Below are positions 5,802 through 6,775 of a DNA stretch of 6,775 nucleotides, in pieces (the first letter of the stretch is position 1; every line of letters begins with the position of its first letter). The notes under the pieces were generated by a model that was not told the DNA's origin, did not search any database, and worked only from the letters and a program-made list of their open reading frames with translations. Origin of the DNA: Methanobacterium sp. (GTDB lineage: Archaea; Methanobacteriota; Methanobacteria; Methanobacteriales; Methanobacteriaceae); NCBI GenBank assembly GCA_015661405.1, contig JACWMK010000085.1, positions 1 through 6,775 of the forward strand. Reading direction: 5' to 3'. Position numbers and translations under genes: made by a program.

Positions 5802-5936
5802 ATGATAAAACAGGAAAATAAACCATTCAATGATTCAATTAAACATATAAACCCTTTGAAGGAAGAAGAACTTAAAGAGAAGATTAAAAAGAAGAAAGTA
5901 AAGCAGAATCTTCAAGGTAGTGTAATTAGAGAATAA
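5802..5936 (+). CDS. Lys/Glu-rich small protein between portal and protease, 44 aa
   Basis: An ATG at 5802 follows the portal stop by 17 bases, with GGTGG at 5790-5794 as a well-placed ribosome site seven bases upstream. It opens 44 codons ending in TAA at 5934. The sequence is MIKQENKPFNDSIKHINPL, then a very charged helix EEELKEKIKKKKVKQN at about 21-36, then a short polar end. There is no membrane segment or cysteine. The high charge and helical character would suit a disordered or coiled-coil peptide that binds DNA or a head component. It lies where some phages encode small head-assembly factors. I do not recognise a family; the strong ribosome site and conserved-type gene context are the evidence that it is real. 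Confidence 0.65.
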   Translation: MIKQENKPFNDSIKHINPLKEEELKEKIKKKKVKQNLQGSVIRE

Positions 5937-5972
5937 GAAATTTCTCATTTTTATTATTAACTAAATTACAAA

Positions 5973-6775
5973 ATGGAGGTGAATAACATATCAAACCTAA
6001 GAAAAACAGCTATTAAAGAGAATATACCATTCAACGTCATAATACCTATAGTGGAAGTTAATAACCTAGACCCACTTCAACAGGATAGTACTACTTCAAC
6101 AAACAGCCAAAATAATCCAGTTACTATTATAGGATTAGCACGTAACACGGAAATGAGTTTAAGCCATCATCTAACCACTGAAAACTGTATAAAATCAATG
6201 AAAAGCCAGATAATAGAAGCAGCTAAAGTAAATAAACCACTACCATCCTGTTTAGATCATGACAGTAAGATGGTAATAGGTAACATTGTAGGTGTAAAAA
6301 ACTCTGACGACACAGAATTATGGCCGATAACTGAATTACTCCCATTGAGTGGGAATCCAACAGTTGATGCTCCAGTTCAAAAAGTCACGCATTGGCTTAC
6401 CAATAATGTGAAAACAGGAATGAGTATCCAAGGATATATGACTTCAGCCCAATTTGTTGAGGATATGGATACTGATGAATGGTGGATTGAAATTGATGAT
6501 CTCCAATTATTAGAAAACACAGTAACTGTTTTACCAGCGCAAACCGAAACAGCAGGTACGGTTGCAATAGCTAATAATTTAACCTGTAAAAATGGTTTCT
6601 GTCAACAATTAGGCAATCAAATCATGGAACATATCACTAATAATCATCAACTATTTGAAAGAATCGAGGAGGCTAAGAAAAGCGATTATATCGTGAACCA
6701 AGCATGCTACGATAATGCAGTCCAACAAATTAAAGACGGTAATATTGATAGTGGTTCATGGAGCGCACCTAATGC
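5973..6775 (+). CDS. Prohead maturation protease, 3'-partial
   Basis: This is a serine protease that trims the inner side of the prohead (scaffold, capsid N-termini) before DNA packaging. The frame is open from 5961 and runs off the window end; 267 codons are visible counting from ATG 5973. LDHDSKM (94-100) followed by VIGNIVG carries the likely catalytic His96. GMSIQGY (149-155) carries the likely nucleophile Ser151. IEIDDLQLLENTVTVLPAQTETAG (172-195) is the conserved closing strand, 'L.E.S.V..PA..' in the family. This order and spacing match the HK97 prohead protease / XkdF-like group. An Asn/Gln/Ser/Thr-rich insert at 36-50 separates the first strands. After the core come TCKNGFC (204-210), a helical segment, and ACYDNAVQQIKDGNIDSGSW, so the protein extends well past the protease domain, possibly into a fused scaffold-like tail. 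The start codon is uncertain (ATG 5973, GTG 5979 or ATA 5988). Confidence 0.88.
   Translation, partial: MEVNNISNLRKTAIKENIPFNVIIPIVEVNNLDPLQQDSTTSTNSQNNPVTIIGLARNTEMSLSHHLTTENCIKSMKSQIIEAAKVNKPLPSCLDHDSKMVIGNIVGVKNSDDTELWPITELLPLSGNPTVDAPVQKVTHWLTNNVKTGMSIQGYMTSAQFVEDMDTDEWWIEIDDLQLLENTVTVLPAQTETAGTVAIANNLTCKNGFCQQLGNQIMEHITNNHQLFERIEEAKKSDYIVNQACYDNAVQQIKDGNIDSGSWSAPN
5975..5982 (+). promoter_or_regulatory. Near-perfect ribosome binding site inside the annotated protease start
   Basis: GGAGGTGA is fully complementary to a typical archaeal or bacterial 16S rRNA 3' end and is the strongest such site in the window. It overlaps the only in-frame ATG (5973-5975). It would instead position the ribosome at an ATA codon at 5988, five bases downstream. 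Nothing resembling a ribosome site precedes ATG 5973, so either that ATG is used without one or translation starts at a non-ATG codon. Confidence 0.7.

Noticed and set aside
1..6775. tRNA genes, CRISPR arrays, integrase or attachment sites, insertion sequences
   Set aside because: No regularly spaced repeats, cloverleaf-like stretches, recombinase or transposase motifs were found on either strand by reading.

Overview
The window is part of the late (packaging and head) module of a tailed virus or provirus with an HK97-type head. The host is most likely a methanogenic archaeon of the Methanobacteriales group. Three things suggest this: strongly A+T-rich DNA with frequent ATA, AGA and AGG codons; GGAG/GGTG ribosome-binding sites; and T-rich intergenic stretches without GC-rich terminator hairpins. 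The terminase also resembles the psiM2-type family. The host is inferred from these features and not proven. A low-GC bacterial phage is not excluded.

Layout, all genes on the + strand. Positions 1-1410 hold the large terminase subunit, lacking only its N-terminus, which lies upstream of the window. Positions 1434-3224 hold five small genes of unknown function (51, 83, 128, 182 and 75 aa). One looks like a small winged-helix protein and one is a C-terminally membrane-anchored protein. Positions 3278-4228 hold a 316-aa protein with a Cys/His-rich tail, probably a minor head (head-morphogenesis-like) protein. Positions 4264-5784 hold an HK97-type portal, and 5802-5936 a 44-aa lysine/glutamate-rich peptide. 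From about 5973 to the window end runs the N-terminal 267 codons of a prohead-maturation protease.

The recognisable genes cover the steps of head building. The portal nucleates the head and forms the DNA channel, the protease cleaves the prohead, the minor head protein probably sits near the portal, and the terminase motor docks on the portal, pumps DNA and cuts it. The small terminase subunit should lie just upstream and the major capsid gene just downstream.

The unusual parts are these. A roughly 1.8-kb block of small unknown genes separates the terminase from the head genes, where many HK97-type phages go directly from terminase to portal. The putative minor head gene lies before the portal rather than after it. 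The protease has an ambiguous start, because its only ATG overlaps a near-perfect Shine-Dalgarno sequence that points at an ATA codon. Several intergenic gaps carry T-tracts and inverted or direct repeats that could be terminators or regulatory sites.
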